Assembly (NCBI GenBank): GCA_963556145.1
Contig: OY744468.1
Coordinates: forward strand, 6,696,001-6,760,000
Reading direction: 5' to 3'
Source of the DNA: Hygrocybe punicea
Lineage: Eukaryota > Basidiomycota > Agaricomycetes > Agaricales > Hygrophoraceae
Length of the DNA: 64,000 nucleotides
In this document: one piece after another, positions 31,294 through 43,620 of the stretch
Position numbering within the stretch: position 1 is the stretch's first letter
Layout of the letters: each line of letters starts with the position of its first letter
Program-made: the position numbers and the translations under genes
The notes under the pieces: model-generated
Told to the model about the DNA's origin: nothing
What the model saw: the letters and a program-made list of their open reading frames with translations, nothing else
The model's database searches: none

Positions 31294-33793
31294 ATGCCGC
31301 GTACCCCTCCTCGCCAGTTTCCCGTGCTCAGTGAAACTCCATTGAGCAAGAAAGTCTCCGGCGTCACGCCTTACACGTCAATGCATTACAAAAAAGACAC
31401 GAGGATGAACAACCTTGGGGCAGAGATGAAGGGTAAATTTGCGGGACCAATTGCGCCTTCTGAGTTCTTGAAGACATTCCTACCTTTCAAAAGGGGCGAA
31501 CTTCCGCGAATGCCGGTGAGGAGGAAGGTGGTTTTCCAAGGCGTCGCTAATAAGAAGAGCGAGCCTGCAATGTATGGTCCTATGGTATGTATTTCTAGGT
31601 TCTTGTTCTTGCATATCTATATGGATGTTCTAGATCACTGCGCTGAAGCCTTACTGTCCTGGCTTCGACCTTGTGGATACGCATAGTCATCCAGACAAGA
31701 GCGTCAGCCCGAACGAACCCGAAATCAAACCAGATGTTTCTCTCTATGAATCTAATGTGGTAGAGACGCCAGTATCGTAACCGACATATCTCTCATCGAC
31801 CTTTCTATTGAATTCAAGATAGATCCAAACGACGACCCTTTCCGTGATCACGGCACCTTGGAGAATGACACAGTCCAGGGTGCCCGCGGTCGAGGGCAAA
31901 TCACCTGTTATACGACAAAGCAACTTGCCACGCAATTTCGGACTCATGTATTCTCTGCCGTCATCTGTAAGGATATGGCGAGACTGATTCATTGGGATCG
32001 CTCAGGCGCTGTCGTCTCGCAATCATTTTCATATGTGGAGCAACCGTGGCTGGCGAGTTTCTTCTGGAGATATGCACATTCCTCACGAGCAACCCGTGGA
32101 GTAGATGAATCAGTCATTGCGCCTACCGACGCCGATGAAGCGCACGTTCGAAGGGCGAGAGTTGTGCTTGAGCTTGATGATGACAAGCCCTTGTTCAAGT
32201 TTGCGATATACAGTGACGAGGGGGACGACGTTTCCTATTACTTCGGTAGCAAACCATGGTTCAAGGGCAACGGTTCGCCCACAGGTCGAGCCACTCGGGT
32301 CTTCATCGTTTATGACCCGGTGCGCGATAGGTGTGTCTTGATGAAGGATACATGGAGAGTGTCCCTTGACGGCATGCAAACCGAAGGTGCTATCTATAAG
32401 CGCCTTCATACAGCCGGAGTCTCGAACATTCCCCGTTTCCTCCGAGGCGGTGATGTTACCTCACCATTTTGCCGCACTCGTTCGCACAAGTTTGCTAGAC
32501 AGTTCGACCTTCGACTCCGACCTCACAGTCACTATCGGTTTACTCTTGAAGATATCGGTCGCGATCTTACGTCATTCACAACGACGAAGGAATTAGTAGA
32601 GACCATAGCAGGTGCCTCACAAGGTACACGATACAACGGTTTCTGACTCCTTCCGCTTACCCTTCCCATCTTCTCAGCGCATACTGAAGCACTCGAGAAG
32701 GCACGCATATTGCATCGCGATATTAGTGCTGGCAATGTTATAATCAGTGATCGTGGAGGACTTTTAATCGACTGGGATCTCTCGAAGAATATAGACGACC
32801 TGGAAAAGATTTCTCGACAACCCTTCCGCACGGTGAGTTTCGACCTTTGACAAGTTGTGTGACCTGTATGTCATGGCATTCTTGCAGGGTACATGGCAAT
32901 TTCTTGCGGCTCGGCTGTTGCAAGCTAGGGAATCCGCGACCCACACACCTGCTGACGACTGGGAGTCTTTCTTTCATGTCTTGAGTTGGGTAATCTTGCG
33001 CTTCACCAGACATGGACTCAACTCAGCCCAGCTGACGAATGAGCTGAGAAATACGTACGATAACGCGTACATGGACGAAGGCAAGGTCTACGGAGGGGAG
33101 AACAAGGAGAAGAGTATCAAATCCAGGTTCATATCCACGAAAGCTCAGGTCCCGCCTGGCCCTCTTCTTGACCTGCTCAGGGATCTCGTCGACGTATTTG
33201 CAGCCCGTTATGAAGACCCCCCTCTTCCAGCTGATGAGGAAGAGTACGGCGTTCTTTTGCAGAAAGTTGCTCAGGATCGGTCTCTGGCTCTTTTCGTTGC
33301 GAAGCACCCTGTCAAAAATTACTACGATCGCAAGGAGAACCTGAAAGCATCATGGATGCTGGAAAGGTACAGAGAAGCCGCGAACAGCCGGGCATGGAAT
33401 GTAGGGCCCGAAGGTCAGCGTTTCGAGAATCCATTAACCAAGGTTGATGAGGTGATCATCACAACAAAGCGTCCGAGTGAATTCGAGCCCGATTTGCCAC
33501 GGCAGAGTAAAAGGTTCAAACCGATGCAAGACGGCGGTGACAATATGACATCGGCGGACACCTCGGAAGGAAATGCAGACGCTGTCGAGGAGGGAGCTGA
33601 TGATGAATCCGGCATTAATGACGAGGGGATCGATGGTGAACCTACTGCTGACAAGGATGAGGGTGCCGTCGATGAAAACGAGTTGGATGATTACATAGTG
33701 GTGGCGAATCGCTTCGAGGCTGAAACGGACTGGGAGGATGATGAAGACGATCCAGTTGACGATGAACTTCCAACATTCCATCCCCTTCGATAA
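31294..33793 (+). CDS. FunK1-type fungal protein kinase with an apparent frameshift
   Basis: Exons start at 31294-31584, 31634-32623, 32678-32832 and 32888-33793. The HRDISAGNVI catalytic loop (near 32,715) and IDWDLS in place of DFG are those of the Agaricomycete FunK1 family. GTWQF and DDWESFFHVLSW further support the call. The N-terminal region (FLPFKRGELP) and the middle (SLYESN, then TDISLIDLSIEFK) also fit. Between VVETPVS-stop (31,778) and TDISLID the frame changes by one base near 31,765. No intron fits, because removing this stretch would delete conserved family sequence. A long acidic tail (33,530-33,770) ends the protein. The frameshift makes it either a pseudogene or a consensus error; the rest is intact. 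Confidence 0.8.
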
Positions 33794-35287
33794 TTAACTT
33801 TGCGCTTTGCACTTATTCAGAACTCTTTCACACTGTATCTACAATTCTGTTCATAACCGATTATGGCGAGAACCCTCGTAACGGTCAACCTATCCATTGT
33901 CTCGAATAACTGAAGACTAATGATTAGTTTGCAACAGCTTCAGTAATCAAAACTGACATTAGGTAGAGGACATCATTATAAGGTGTCAAGGCGCGGACGG
34001 TGACGGAAGGGTCCGTGGACTATTCCCTGCTAGTGAGTATAAGGAAGTGCCTATCTTCTATATCCGCCCTCCTGATTGGCTGGCAGATTGAAAACTCGGC
34101 CTTGCGATTGGCTGAAAATACGTGACTGACTTTCTTACTCAACTGCTCCAGAAGATTCTCCGCCGCGCCTCCGGTCGGCAACTTCATAGGGGCCACTTCA
34201 CGATACGAGGGGATTGAATATTGAATGCCAAGTTGCCAACAGCAGATCGATTGAGGGCTCAGGGCTGGACAACCTCTATGATGGGAAGACTTCTCCTAGT
34301 TGTCTGGAACGCTGGGCGCTGGAACGGCCAATGAGCCTGTCAAAGGAGTCAATAGTTCAGCGCTCAGCAGCGAAGGGAATTCACGCGAGGTTACGAAAGA
34401 CTACAACAAAGATATGGTCTTGTTGCGTTTTGTGCTGTCTCCAACTGGACCACTTCATTTGGGTGGGCTTCAAGTTCGTACAGCATCTCTATGCCAACAT
34501 TATCCTTCAGTACTTTTTGATTCATCATGATCTACCGTGGGGTTTCTCTGCCTCAGTCAAGACATGTTCCCGGAGCAGTGGATGGCATGAAATGGGCAGG
34601 TTTGGAGTATGATTATGGTGCGTAAATGCATGCGCCGTATTACCAGGCTAGTCACTCGTGTCACTCAGTTCTGCAGCTGTATATTTCGGTGCGAGATTAT
34701 AACTGGGTGTTCTGACTGTTGACTACCCTACGAGTACTCGAGTAACGGGCAATCGGGACTCTGAACGACGCATGGAATGCTGTGAAAACCCTTCACGCCG
34801 AATAAACAGCGAAACTACCAGTTCAATAAATGACAGTAGGAAGTGAAATCTAGGTGCGTAACTAGAACACATGTTCTGCTTGCACGTCGTTGCTCCACCA
34901 CCGTCTCCTATAGATATGCAGAGGTATTCAATAGGTTGTTTGGTTCGTAACGACCAGGCTGTTGGTGCAACGGCGTCGGGAAAGTAGAGAGGAAAACGGT
35001 GATTGTGACCAACTCCAGGTGAGATTCATAATGCGTGTACCATTTCTTTTCTTCTCGTGCCTTTGCCGTTCGATGGTGGAGCCGCAAAGCGGAGGATGAC
35101 TTCAAATTCTCGATCAGGGAAATCTCTGCAACGTTCGAAGACAGGGTATCATTTGGGCAGTATTATCTGATGCCAGGAGTAAATCAATCCACGTCCTATC
35201 TAACAATAATTCCAATATACTCGATGGACGCGAACACGTGATTGTCATAAATGGGTCGTCAAATCGACAAATATAAACCAAAAGGAT
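33794..35287. other. 1.5-kb gap, nothing recognised
   Basis: Short frames (34214-34612, 34300-34530, 35035-35241) show no domain or splice-supported extension. The region separates the kinase (plus) and the MFS pump (minus), which converge on it. Confidence 0.5.
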
Positions 35288-38088
35288 TTATGCTCTTCCC
35301 ATTATACGCCCCTTGACATTGATGTTGCGAACGAATAATGCTGCTGCGACAGAACCACAAAATCCACATCCTATCCCGACAAGGAAAACTTTATCGACGG
35401 CCTAATAAAGGAGATGTGTCAACCAAAACAACACCCATCAGAGCATAAACTATCCGAAATCTTACCCCGACATAGGCATGAATGACGGCCGCTTGTTGGC
35501 TTGGTGGTAATATCCATATTGCCGCAACCGAGTGACGGACCATATCGAAAGGGACATCAGGGGCAAACTTCCTCAAACCTGCGCTGAGTTCATTGGCAAA
35601 TATTGTGCCGCAAATCGCGATACCCAGAACACCACCAAATAATTGGCTGAAAGAGACAAGTGCTGTAGCTTGAGGAAGGTCTTCCGGGTTGACATTGGCT
35701 TGAATGGCGATTACGGGATTCTGTAAATGAACAGAGTTGGAATATAAACTGCGAGTAATGTCGTAGACGTCACCTGCAAGACTATGCCAACACCCAAACC
35801 AAATATTATCTATGAGTGGGAGAGGCTTGTCATCAGCCGCCCGCTGTAACTGACCGATACCTACAGGTACTTGCCTGGTATCCGATATAATGAGCTGTTG
35901 GAGAATTCTCGTGGAGGGTATAGAGGAGACCCCCGCCGATACTCTGCAACCAAGGTCCAAAGACAAGGAACACCCAGTAGTTGCCGAAGAAAGAGACGTT
36001 CATTCCCGTAGAAGCACTGCCAACTACTATCGCAAACATAAATGGAAGACTGAACCGCAAGAAATACATGTCAGCATGAGTGATTGTGCTAGAACGACCG
36101 ATTTTGACACACATATCAATGCCGCTCCTAGTCGCAGAATGGTGTTTCACGGCCTGGAATAGTAACGGCACTATGAGACAATGTGAATACAAGATGTATA
36201 TCCGGGCTTTTCGTAGTAATGCACGCAGTACGCACAATAGTATATGGCTCCGAGCATTGAGCACATGACAAAGAAAGCACACAGACAGGTGCCAATCTGT
36301 GTACGGTTTCCTGTATGCCGTTCAGATTCAATGTGAGAAAGAACTTTTGGCCAACAGGCAAGACGTACTGAAGAAGCGCAGCGGTAGGAGTGCAGTGGCA
36401 CCAGCAACTTTCCATTCCCATCTGTATTCGAGTTTAATTAAATGCTACTCAAAAATAGAAGATACACATACAATACGAAGGTAAAGGCAATGCCACCGAA
36501 TCCTGAAAGAAGCTATATGTCACGTTAACGCAGAGAACCTGAAAACAATGTTCAAGTTGCCTACTCCAATAACAATTGCAGAGTTCCAAGGATGCTGGTC
36601 ACCACCCCACTGAATAGCCAACAGCAAACACGTGACAACTATCAAATAGTTCGTTATGTCTCATCGAGTCGGAAGCGTATCACATACATCCTAGCAGCAA
36701 GATACTGCCAACATAATCAAGAGTTCCGAGCCTAAATAAAAGGGAGGAAGGAGATGGGACCCATTTGCCACCCGTGAGGCGTTTGAATCTTTCTTTGCCA
36801 ACTTCGATGCGTTGTGGTTTTAGCTCGGGGTTGCCAGTAGAGGGAACAATAAGCGATATGCAGGTTAGGCTAATGGCTCCTACAGGCTAGAGAGGTCGAG
36901 GAGAGGTTGGTCAGTAGTACAAATGGAATGGTAAGATGCGAGGCTTACTAGGTTGATATAAAAACACCTAAGACGGAATGGTGGAAGGAGTAAGCTACCA
37001 GTGGGGCGCAATAAACGATCATGTAAAGAATAGTTACCAACGCCAAGACACGTGATCTTTAATTGGGAATGAAGAGTCAGGTTGATTAAAAAAGAGGATT
37101 GAGGGGAAGGACTCCACCAGTGAAAGCACCGCCGAGTAAAGGTCCCAGAACAGAGGAGAAACCAAAGACGGCACCGAAAGAGCTACAACTGGGTTAAACC
37201 AAGAGACCGTTCCAAGCATCGTACGACACACCCAAAAAGTTTAGGCCGATCTTCCAGACGTGTAATCTCGCCAATGATGGACAGGACACTAACGAAAACT
37301 GATATTTTTGAACAAGGAACAAGGCGGATGGAATAGAATTTAAATTTACTTCCTGCGCCTCCCATGCCGGCTACAGCTCGGCCAAAGATTAAGAAGTCCA
37401 CGGTGGGAGCAACTCCGCAAAAGAGAGACCCGATCTCAAATATCGTCACGGCTGCGAGACTTGAAAGGAAGAAGAATATGACGAAAAGGCACATTAGGAC
37501 TGCGGATTTTAGACGTACTACACGTATTTGCGGTCAAAAATTGTGAGCAGTGAGCCGTAGACGAGTAAAAAAGCCGTTTCTGTGTCAGGCATTAAATTAA
37601 ACCGCGTCAAATGGTTTGATGTAATTGCTATTAGACCAATGACAACGCACGAGTTAAAAAATATGCGCTAGCTATCCAACTGAGCTGTTCGAGCGCAGAG
37701 AACCGCGAGGCAATAACAGGCCTGTGGATGAATGGTCATTATTAATCAGAGAGATGGTATTCGATGAGCGTCCTCACAGGGCGGGAGCAATAATGGTTTG
37801 GTCTTGTACGTGGAAAAGAAGATATGGTCTGGTTCACAAATCTCATTGGTGAAAGAACACACCGAGAGCAATCAACAGCACCGAGAGCAGCATGGCCACG
37901 AAAGCAAGGAAAAGCTTTCTCCCAACAAGGATCTTGCCCTCATCGTATGGTGGAGGCACTTTTTCGAGATCCTTCTCCGATATGGGACTTGCTTCGAGTG
38001 CATTGTCTGAGGACGCAGAGACGCCACCAGGAGCAGATCCACCGGCAGTATCAGTGGGTGTAGGGCTCATGGCCTTTTCTTGGGTCAT
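35288..38088 (-). CDS. MFS drug:H+ antiporter, DHA2 (14-TMS) type
   Basis: The ATG at 38,088 starts an acidic cytosolic N-terminus, followed by a first membrane helix (LFLAFVAMLLSVLLIAL). Multiple short introns follow. Conserved segments in order: DQTIIAPALP and VIASRFSALEQLSW (about 37,800-37,680), LLVYGSLLTIFDRKYV (37,560), LIFGRAVAGMGGAG (37,380), FGFSSVLGPLLGGAFT (37,150). Then come TGGKWVPSPSS (36,760), LLFQAVKHHSATRSGIDM (36,160), GNYWVFLVFGPWLQSIGGG and IAIQANVNPEDLPQATALVSFSQL (35,690). The last exon encodes AVDKVFLVGIGCGFCGSVAAALF and stops at 35,288. DHA2 transporters export toxic compounds from the cell using the proton gradient; the substrate is unknown. Exon borders in 36,200-37,300 were not fully resolved, so integrity is likely but not proven. 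Confidence 0.8.
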
Positions 38089-38417
38089 AGCTCCTGGAAT
38101 ATAAGGAGGAGGCTCCTGGAGTGAAGGGGATGCACTACAGCGTCCTTATATGCCAAGCGACAACATGACACATAGTGTTTACGCATTGGCCTCCACAATC
38201 CGTCCAGCCGAGAGCACCAACGGTCCTATGCTCAGGAACACAACACAAAACAGGGTTATTTCTCGGTTTCCTCCGAAATCGTGACCTTCTGAACATCGCC
38301 GTGATTATCGAATTTCTCAGTCTAATCGAAACCAAGTAGTGTACTTGTGGAAGTTGACCGCAGTTCTAATCTCGACGACGGTTCGCATCCATGCCCCCAT
38401 GCATTTCGTTCTAGCCT
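38089..38417. other. Intergenic region upstream of the MFS pump
   Basis: About 330 bp with no supported gene. It should contain the promoter of the minus-strand MFS gene; no clear TATA box was seen. Confidence 0.4.
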
Positions 38418-39165
38418 TCATTTAAGCCCGCACAACCCGCCAGGTTCCTCGTCCTCGCCTTCATTATCCACAGTGAACTGGTATTTCGCAGGATCACCCG
38501 TCATGATAAACGGCACAGGATTCGTTGTGTGCGCCTGTCTCGAGGTTGATCATCCGCTTGGCGTTACCATGGTCGGCGGTGATGAGCGGGATGTATCCCG
38601 CCTCCTGGCAAGCTTCGCACATGGTTTCAACCGCTGCATCCGTCTTCGAGATAGCTTCTACCGCCGCCTCGAACACGCCCGTATGACCCACCTAAGAGAA
38701 GACGGAAAAAAAAACCAGCAAGCCTCAGCCAATGTTAACGTGCAATCCATGGGTCATAAGGCCCATCATATCCGGAGGCGCAAAGTTACACATGACAAAG
38801 ACATGCTCGTCCTTTCTGACAGTCTCGGCGACTTTGTCCGCAACATCCTGCACGCTCATCTTTCGATCTTTATCGTACGTCGCGACCTTGGGTGACGGAA
38901 TCATGTGCCGCTCCTCACCCTCGAATTGCTTCTTGAAGAAAATGTGACATGTGCGTATTTTTCCGTCTCTGACGTGAGATATCAGCGGAAAAAGATGTTG
39001 TAGAAGAAAAGGAGAGACATACGTGCGATATGAGCCTGCTTGATTCCGTGTTTACCAGGCCATTCAGCGAGGACATTTGTCATCGGTTGGGGAGCGAAGG
39101 CGACGGGGAAAGGAAATTCAACTTTGTATTGGGACAAAGTCGTGATGTGCTGGAGAGTCGTGAGT
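38418..39165 (-). pseudogene. C-terminal remnant of cofactor-independent phosphoglycerate mutase
   Basis: Minus-strand sequence reads [92 protein letters not shown] and LITADHGNAKRM. These are the characteristic last third of iPGM (2- to 3-phosphoglycerate interconversion in glycolysis). The N-terminal two thirds, including the catalytic serine, are absent; upstream lies the divergent AN1 gene. After AHTTN-like text the frame shifts: GGCGCACACAACG lacks two bases in a CA run compared with the family reading, and the remaining tail continues in another frame to 38,418. The donor of the intron after PPDM reads ATGGG instead of GTGGG. A dead fragment. Confidence 0.8.
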
Positions 39166-39282
39166 CAAGCACGGCCCTTAGGATAAAGTCACGGTGAGGT
39201 GGACGTACGAGGTTGGCTGGTATGTCCCCCCTTTATAAAGCCAACCTGGGTTGAGCCACATCCTTCTCATTCACCACCACTT

Positions 39283-40093
39283 ATGTCTGATACATCAAAT
39301 GCCACCATACCCTCTTATCCGTTGGCCACCAGAGTTCTGAGCACTCCTGCCTTCTTGTGGACTATCTTCCGTTCAAGTGTCAGCATTGCCAGCAACCCTT
39401 TTGCCGCGAACATTTCCTGCCAGCGGGTCATAATTGTCCAAAATACGACGAGAGTAAACACAACAGGGTCGCCCCAGCATGTAAGTTCGAGAACTTGCCA
39501 TGTTGTCTTTTCTGATCTTTCAGCTAGGTCCTCTATGTAATGAGCTCATAGCTATTCCACCAGGCGAGGACCCGAATATCCAACACATTACTGCTCAATG
39601 CTCAGTCATTGGGAAGTCGGGAAAGTCGAAGTCCGCCCCAGTCTGTGCCGGAGGAAAATGTGGCAAGGTTCTTTTTGCTCCAATTCGCTGTGATGTATGT
39701 AGACGTACATCTTGCGATTGGTGGCTCTCATTACTTACTTGCTCTTGACACCAACGCAAAGCTCAGTTCTGTCCACAACATCGCTTTCCCAAGGACCACG
39801 GTTGTGTGTCCCAAACCATGATTCCCAGTTCCAAACCCGCTGTTCCATCAAATACACTTGCCAATTTTAATTCTAAAGCGTCACTCGCAAGCGCATCCGC
39901 AGTAGACACGATTAAGAAGACTCTGGCACCTGCTGGCACCTCCACAACTTCTACACCCCATGCACGGAAAAACGTTCCACAACCAACTATGAAACGTTCC
40001 ACGACCACATTCATCGGATACAAAGACATAGTATACCAACTATCCAAGCCAAGGAAATATCTGCTATTAAGAAACTGTACTAGTCTTTTTTAA
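39283..40093 (+). CDS. AN1-type zinc-finger protein (Cuz1/ZFAND-like), damaged N-terminus
   Basis: Exons end and begin at 39480/39528 and 39704/39762. Two AN1 fingers are seen: LVDYLPFKCQHCQQPFCREH with AGHNC (about 39,350-39,430), and CGKVLFAPIRCDVCRPQFC with QHRFPKDHGC (about 39,665-39,810). Between them is CPLCNELIAIPPGEDPN. A Ser/Thr-rich tail follows. Such proteins act in proteasome and stress (arsenite) responses through Cdc48, by family. Two defects: the ATG at 39,283 is one base out of frame with the finger, and the first ligand expected in G-x-x-C-x4-C is a Ser (GHQSSEHSC). The gene is probably a recent pseudogene, or the start lies on an unseen exon. Confidence 0.7.
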
Positions 40094-40142
40094 TTTTTTT
40101 TTTGTTGGCTACTCGTTGCTCTGCGGTAGCAAAATGTGGACA

Positions 40143-42055
40143 TCAAGCTGCCTTGAGTATCTCACGCGATATCGATAACCGAGCAAACATCACGCAAATC
40201 CCACCGACTATAATCGTCACACCAGTGAACAAGGCTGTAGCCAGGTATTCATTCCCCGCTGTCCCTCTCCGGAGAAGCGCTGCAAAAAACAAAAAGAAAA
40301 AGAAAAAGAAAAAGAAAAGATGTCAGCATGCATCCACGGAATCACGACTTTGTTGCATGTCGGAGTACCCACCACCAGCGATTGGCGGCCCCGTAAGCGT
40401 GCTGAAGGACATGACGAACCAGAGGAAGCCCAAACGCGAGCCGATGAGCTCCGGTGGTGCTATCTGAGCGGAGCATGGCGGGAAGAGTGAAAGGAATGCG
40501 CCTTTCATGGGGTATGATTGTTGTATCCTGATTTAAGCAAAAAAACCTGACCAAGAAAAAAAGGCAGAACGAACCGGACCCGGCACCATATAGGATGGTA
40601 AAGAAGAATATGGCTGCGTAGCTTGAGGCGGTCGGCCATACGACCAAAGCAACCATCCCGGAGAAGAGACCAATCATGGTCAGGGTATTGAACCTGTTTT
40701 TAGTTTCCTGTAAGTCTACGACATACACGGAAAAGGAGAGGATGGGAGTACAAACCTCCCCCACCTGTCTGCTATGAAGCCCACCATCCGACCTATGATG
40801 CTGCCGGCATTCATGATAGGGAGCATGTAGAAGGCTAAATGAGCCGACATGCCTCGGTAGGTCGCGAAATCACCGATAAAGAAGAACGGGATCCAGAAGC
40901 TGGATATGCAATAAATTTAATGCATGAAGGTACGTGTGAAAGGCAGCTCACCCCCAGAAGCCGAAGAAGCCCGCAGCGACAAGCCATGCGTACGCCCTGT
41001 CATTTTTGAGTGCGACGATGGGTGCAGACCATGGGGGCGGTTGGCGTGGAGGGAGGCCAGCCTTGACCGTAGTAATGGAGATGGCCAGGAGTACAATGGA
41101 GAGGAATGCCACTGTGCGGACCGTCCAGCCAAAGCCTAGGCGATCGAAAAGATGGGAGAACAAAATGGGGAATGTGACACCTGAAGAGAATAGTGTTTGA
41201 GGGCTTGAGGACGGATGGCAATAGATGGTAACACACCTCCGAGGGCAGCTCCTGCAACAACAATCCCTGCTGCTGTTGCTCTACGCTTAATAAACCACTG
41301 ACCAACCACTGCGACGCAAGGATTATAGATCAAAGCACAACCGATTCCAAGGGTGATGCCGTGGAAAATCATCTGCACAAATGTGATTTTGGTGGAGGGG
41401 GCAATTTGAAATCAACCACGTACGAAGTGGTGATATTTTTGGGAGGCGGACACGAAGAACAAGCTCACAACCAGGAGGCAAGACCCTGAGAACAGGAGCC
41501 AGCGAGGTCCATAAGCGTCAAAGGCTCTCCCACAAATGGTTCCAAGAACGCCCTGGATGGCAGAAGAATCAAATTAGCTTCTTTGAGCAGCGAGAGAGAG
41601 AGGGGATGCAACTTGCGGTAAGGAATAGTTGGACAGACCCGATCCAACTAATAGCTTCTCGTGTTGAATTGACCAGTTGGTACGTTGAATACTGCAGATA
41701 ATGTCAGAACAGCTGCATTTTGAAGTGATATAGTTACATATTGTTGGAAGGTACCGTAACTGTTGGCTGATATTTTGTGAGAAGAAATCGACAAGTGCGA
41801 CAAGTTCGGTCTGACTTACCCAAACCGCACTGAACAAATAGGGCGCAAAATGCGCCGACCACTACCCCCCATGCCTCCAGTCCTCCGTCGACTCGATGCA
41901 CGACTTTAGCATCAACGGATGTGGTTGAACCTGATAGGATCGTCAGAACCTGGTGCGAAGGAGGGGGGACAGTGGGCTTCTCGGGGTATACATGTCCTTG
42001 GTAGGGTTTGGAGGGTAAAGACACGAGGAAGTTCAAGAACGCGAAACTGAGCACC
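40143..42055 (-). CDS. MFS transporter, monocarboxylate-porter (MCT) type
   Basis: Reading downward: DGGLEAWGVVVGAFCALFVQCGLG (41,900) is the hallmark first helix of fungal MCT-like proteins. After it come SYGTFQQYVTISLQ, FDAYGPRWLLFSGSCLLV, MIFHGITLGIGCALIYNPCVAVVGQWFIKRRATAAGIVVAGAALGG (41,370-41,230), LGFGWTVRTVAFLSIVLLAISI (41,130), AYAWLVAAGFFGFWG, GSIIGRMVGFIADR-like loop text and LTMIGLFSGMVALVVWPTASSYAAIF (40,680). PPELIGSRLGFLWFVMSFSTLTGPPIAGG (40,440) and a last helix ending ISREILKAA at 40,143 complete it. Introns are about 50-60 nt. It likely imports or exports small carboxylates across a membrane. The start codon was not settled, since the frame is open through 42,054 without an ATG. 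Confidence 0.75.
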
Positions 42056-42199
42056 TATAATGGTCTGGCTGCGGGAGTCCGTGGGCGTGAAGACGGGTCG
42101 AGGTGGCGATGGGCCGCAGAAGTTGTTCCAATGACCATCTCAGTCTTCGCACAAGCCCACGCTTAGTGAACAGTTGGCCAGCCAGCTGAGGAACGACGG

Positions 42200-42830
42200 T
42201 CACGACAAACTTGGATGTGTGGTGGATACGACTGGTGTCTAGTGTCTACAGTGAAGATGACCTCCGAATCTGCAGAATTCCGAGGACTTACAAAAATGAG
42301 AATCCGCTCTTGTCGCTACCCGGGTCCCGTATCTTGAATTGGCCAGAATTGGTCAGAAAGAAGCAGAGACGGGCGACGCCATCTCAAAGCCAATTTTGGG
42401 TCCATTCTTCTCGCATGACGGAAAACGCATCGTTTCGGGCTCTCGTGACAACACCATCCGAGTCAAATGCACTCCGTTCTCCAGTCACCAAGTGCATTTT
42501 CCCAGTCCAGGAAATACCATTTGCATCAAACCTGGAGCACTCAGCTCCTATCCGCCATCATTCCCATAGCGCTACTGCCTCCTTCTATTGTTCAAAAGTC
42601 ATGTCTCGAATTCAAGATGGGTGGATACTTGATCCACAAGATGAACTCCTCTTTTGGGTTCCTCCTGAACACCGGCGGGGTGTCTCTGGTGGCGGATGCG
42701 GATGGCTCACTCAATTTCACCATATTCGTACGGGTTTTGTTGCAAGACATGAGGGTTGGATCAACCTGGGCTGGACCTGATACTGGAGACGGTCGAGAAG
42801 GGCCTGTGATTGATAAATGAGGTGAAATTG
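42200..42830 (+). pseudogene. WD40-repeat fragment of a NACHT-WD40-type protein
   Basis: Fragments in shifting frames read TGDAISKPILG, FFSHDGKRIVSGSRDNTIRV (a nearly complete WD40 repeat lacking its terminal WD) and IQDGWILDPQDELLFWVPPEHRRG. The last is the typical tail of Agaricomycete NACHT-WD40 proteins. Only part of one repeat plus the tail remains and the frames do not connect. A relic of an incompatibility/STAND-type gene, by family. Confidence 0.7.
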
Positions 42831-43620
42831 TTCCAACATTTTGAACAGAGTGAGAGAAACGTGGACTTGCATGCTGACCGAGGATAATGAACGTCACGCC
42901 ATTCGGGAGCTGAGGGCGGAAGTGAATGACCGAACCTATGGTTTGGTTAACATTCGAGAAGCTGGTGTACGCCGTGAACAAACAAAATGTGGTCGCACCT
43001 GATATCCATGATGGCATTGCCTTCGGCTTGGTTGCCCCTCACAGCAGCATCGAGTTTGCTGGTGAGAACAAAGGAACTCTGCGAGCCAGTGTCCCAGAGT
43101 CACCATACGTTCTCAAAAATGGATTGAGGCGGATTTTCCGAAGTGTCTGCGGCATTTGTCACGACGATACGTGAGGCGAGGATGAAGGGAAGCTTATTGG
43201 CAGCGACATCCTGGAAAAAGAGAGCCATGTGATTGTGAACGGATCTGGAACCTTCCCGTCAGGGAAGGCCTCTTGGGTGAGTTCGAGGAGACGACGACGA
43301 CGTTCCTTCGCCAACGAATCGACATTGGCGGGTTGGAGACGAATTTGGATTCGGTGATGATATTGAGTCCGGTAGTTGCCTTGGTAGATTGGAGAGTGAC
43401 TGGAGGCCCGTTGTCAGAGGTGGGGCAAGAAGTTGGGAGCTGACTTACTGTTACACTTACGTTTAGACAGCGCGGCTCGGCGTTTGGTCGCTTCAGCAGT
43501 TAATTTAACGCGCCTGCCAGTAGCTTCGTCCTCGTCATGTATGACCTTGAGGAGATCCTCGATTGGGAGGATGTTTAGTTTTGTGAGCGCGGGCTCGAGG
43601 GAGGCGACATGAACGACCTG
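42831..43620 (-). pseudogene. Unrecognised minus-strand gene remnant
   Basis: Exon-like text on the minus strand includes LTKLNILPIEDLLKVIHDED (about 43,590-43,530), VDSLAKERRRRLLELTQEAF (about 43,320), DVAANKLPFILASRIVVTNA (about 43,205) and LPNGVTFIILGQHASPRF (about 42,890). GT-AG borders fit between some of them, but stops interrupt any complete model. No family was recognised. Because it ends against the WD40 relic it may be one more decayed gene. Confidence 0.35.

Noticed and set aside
31753..31820. Possible intron at the FunK1 frame break
   Set aside because: Splicing here would delete the conserved TDISLIDLSIEFK segment and leaves the wrong frame; a frameshift explains the data better.
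40085..40110. Overlapping stop codons of the AN1 gene and the MCT transporter
   Set aside because: The transporter frame already ends at 40,143, so the apparent stop at 40,090 belongs to another frame.
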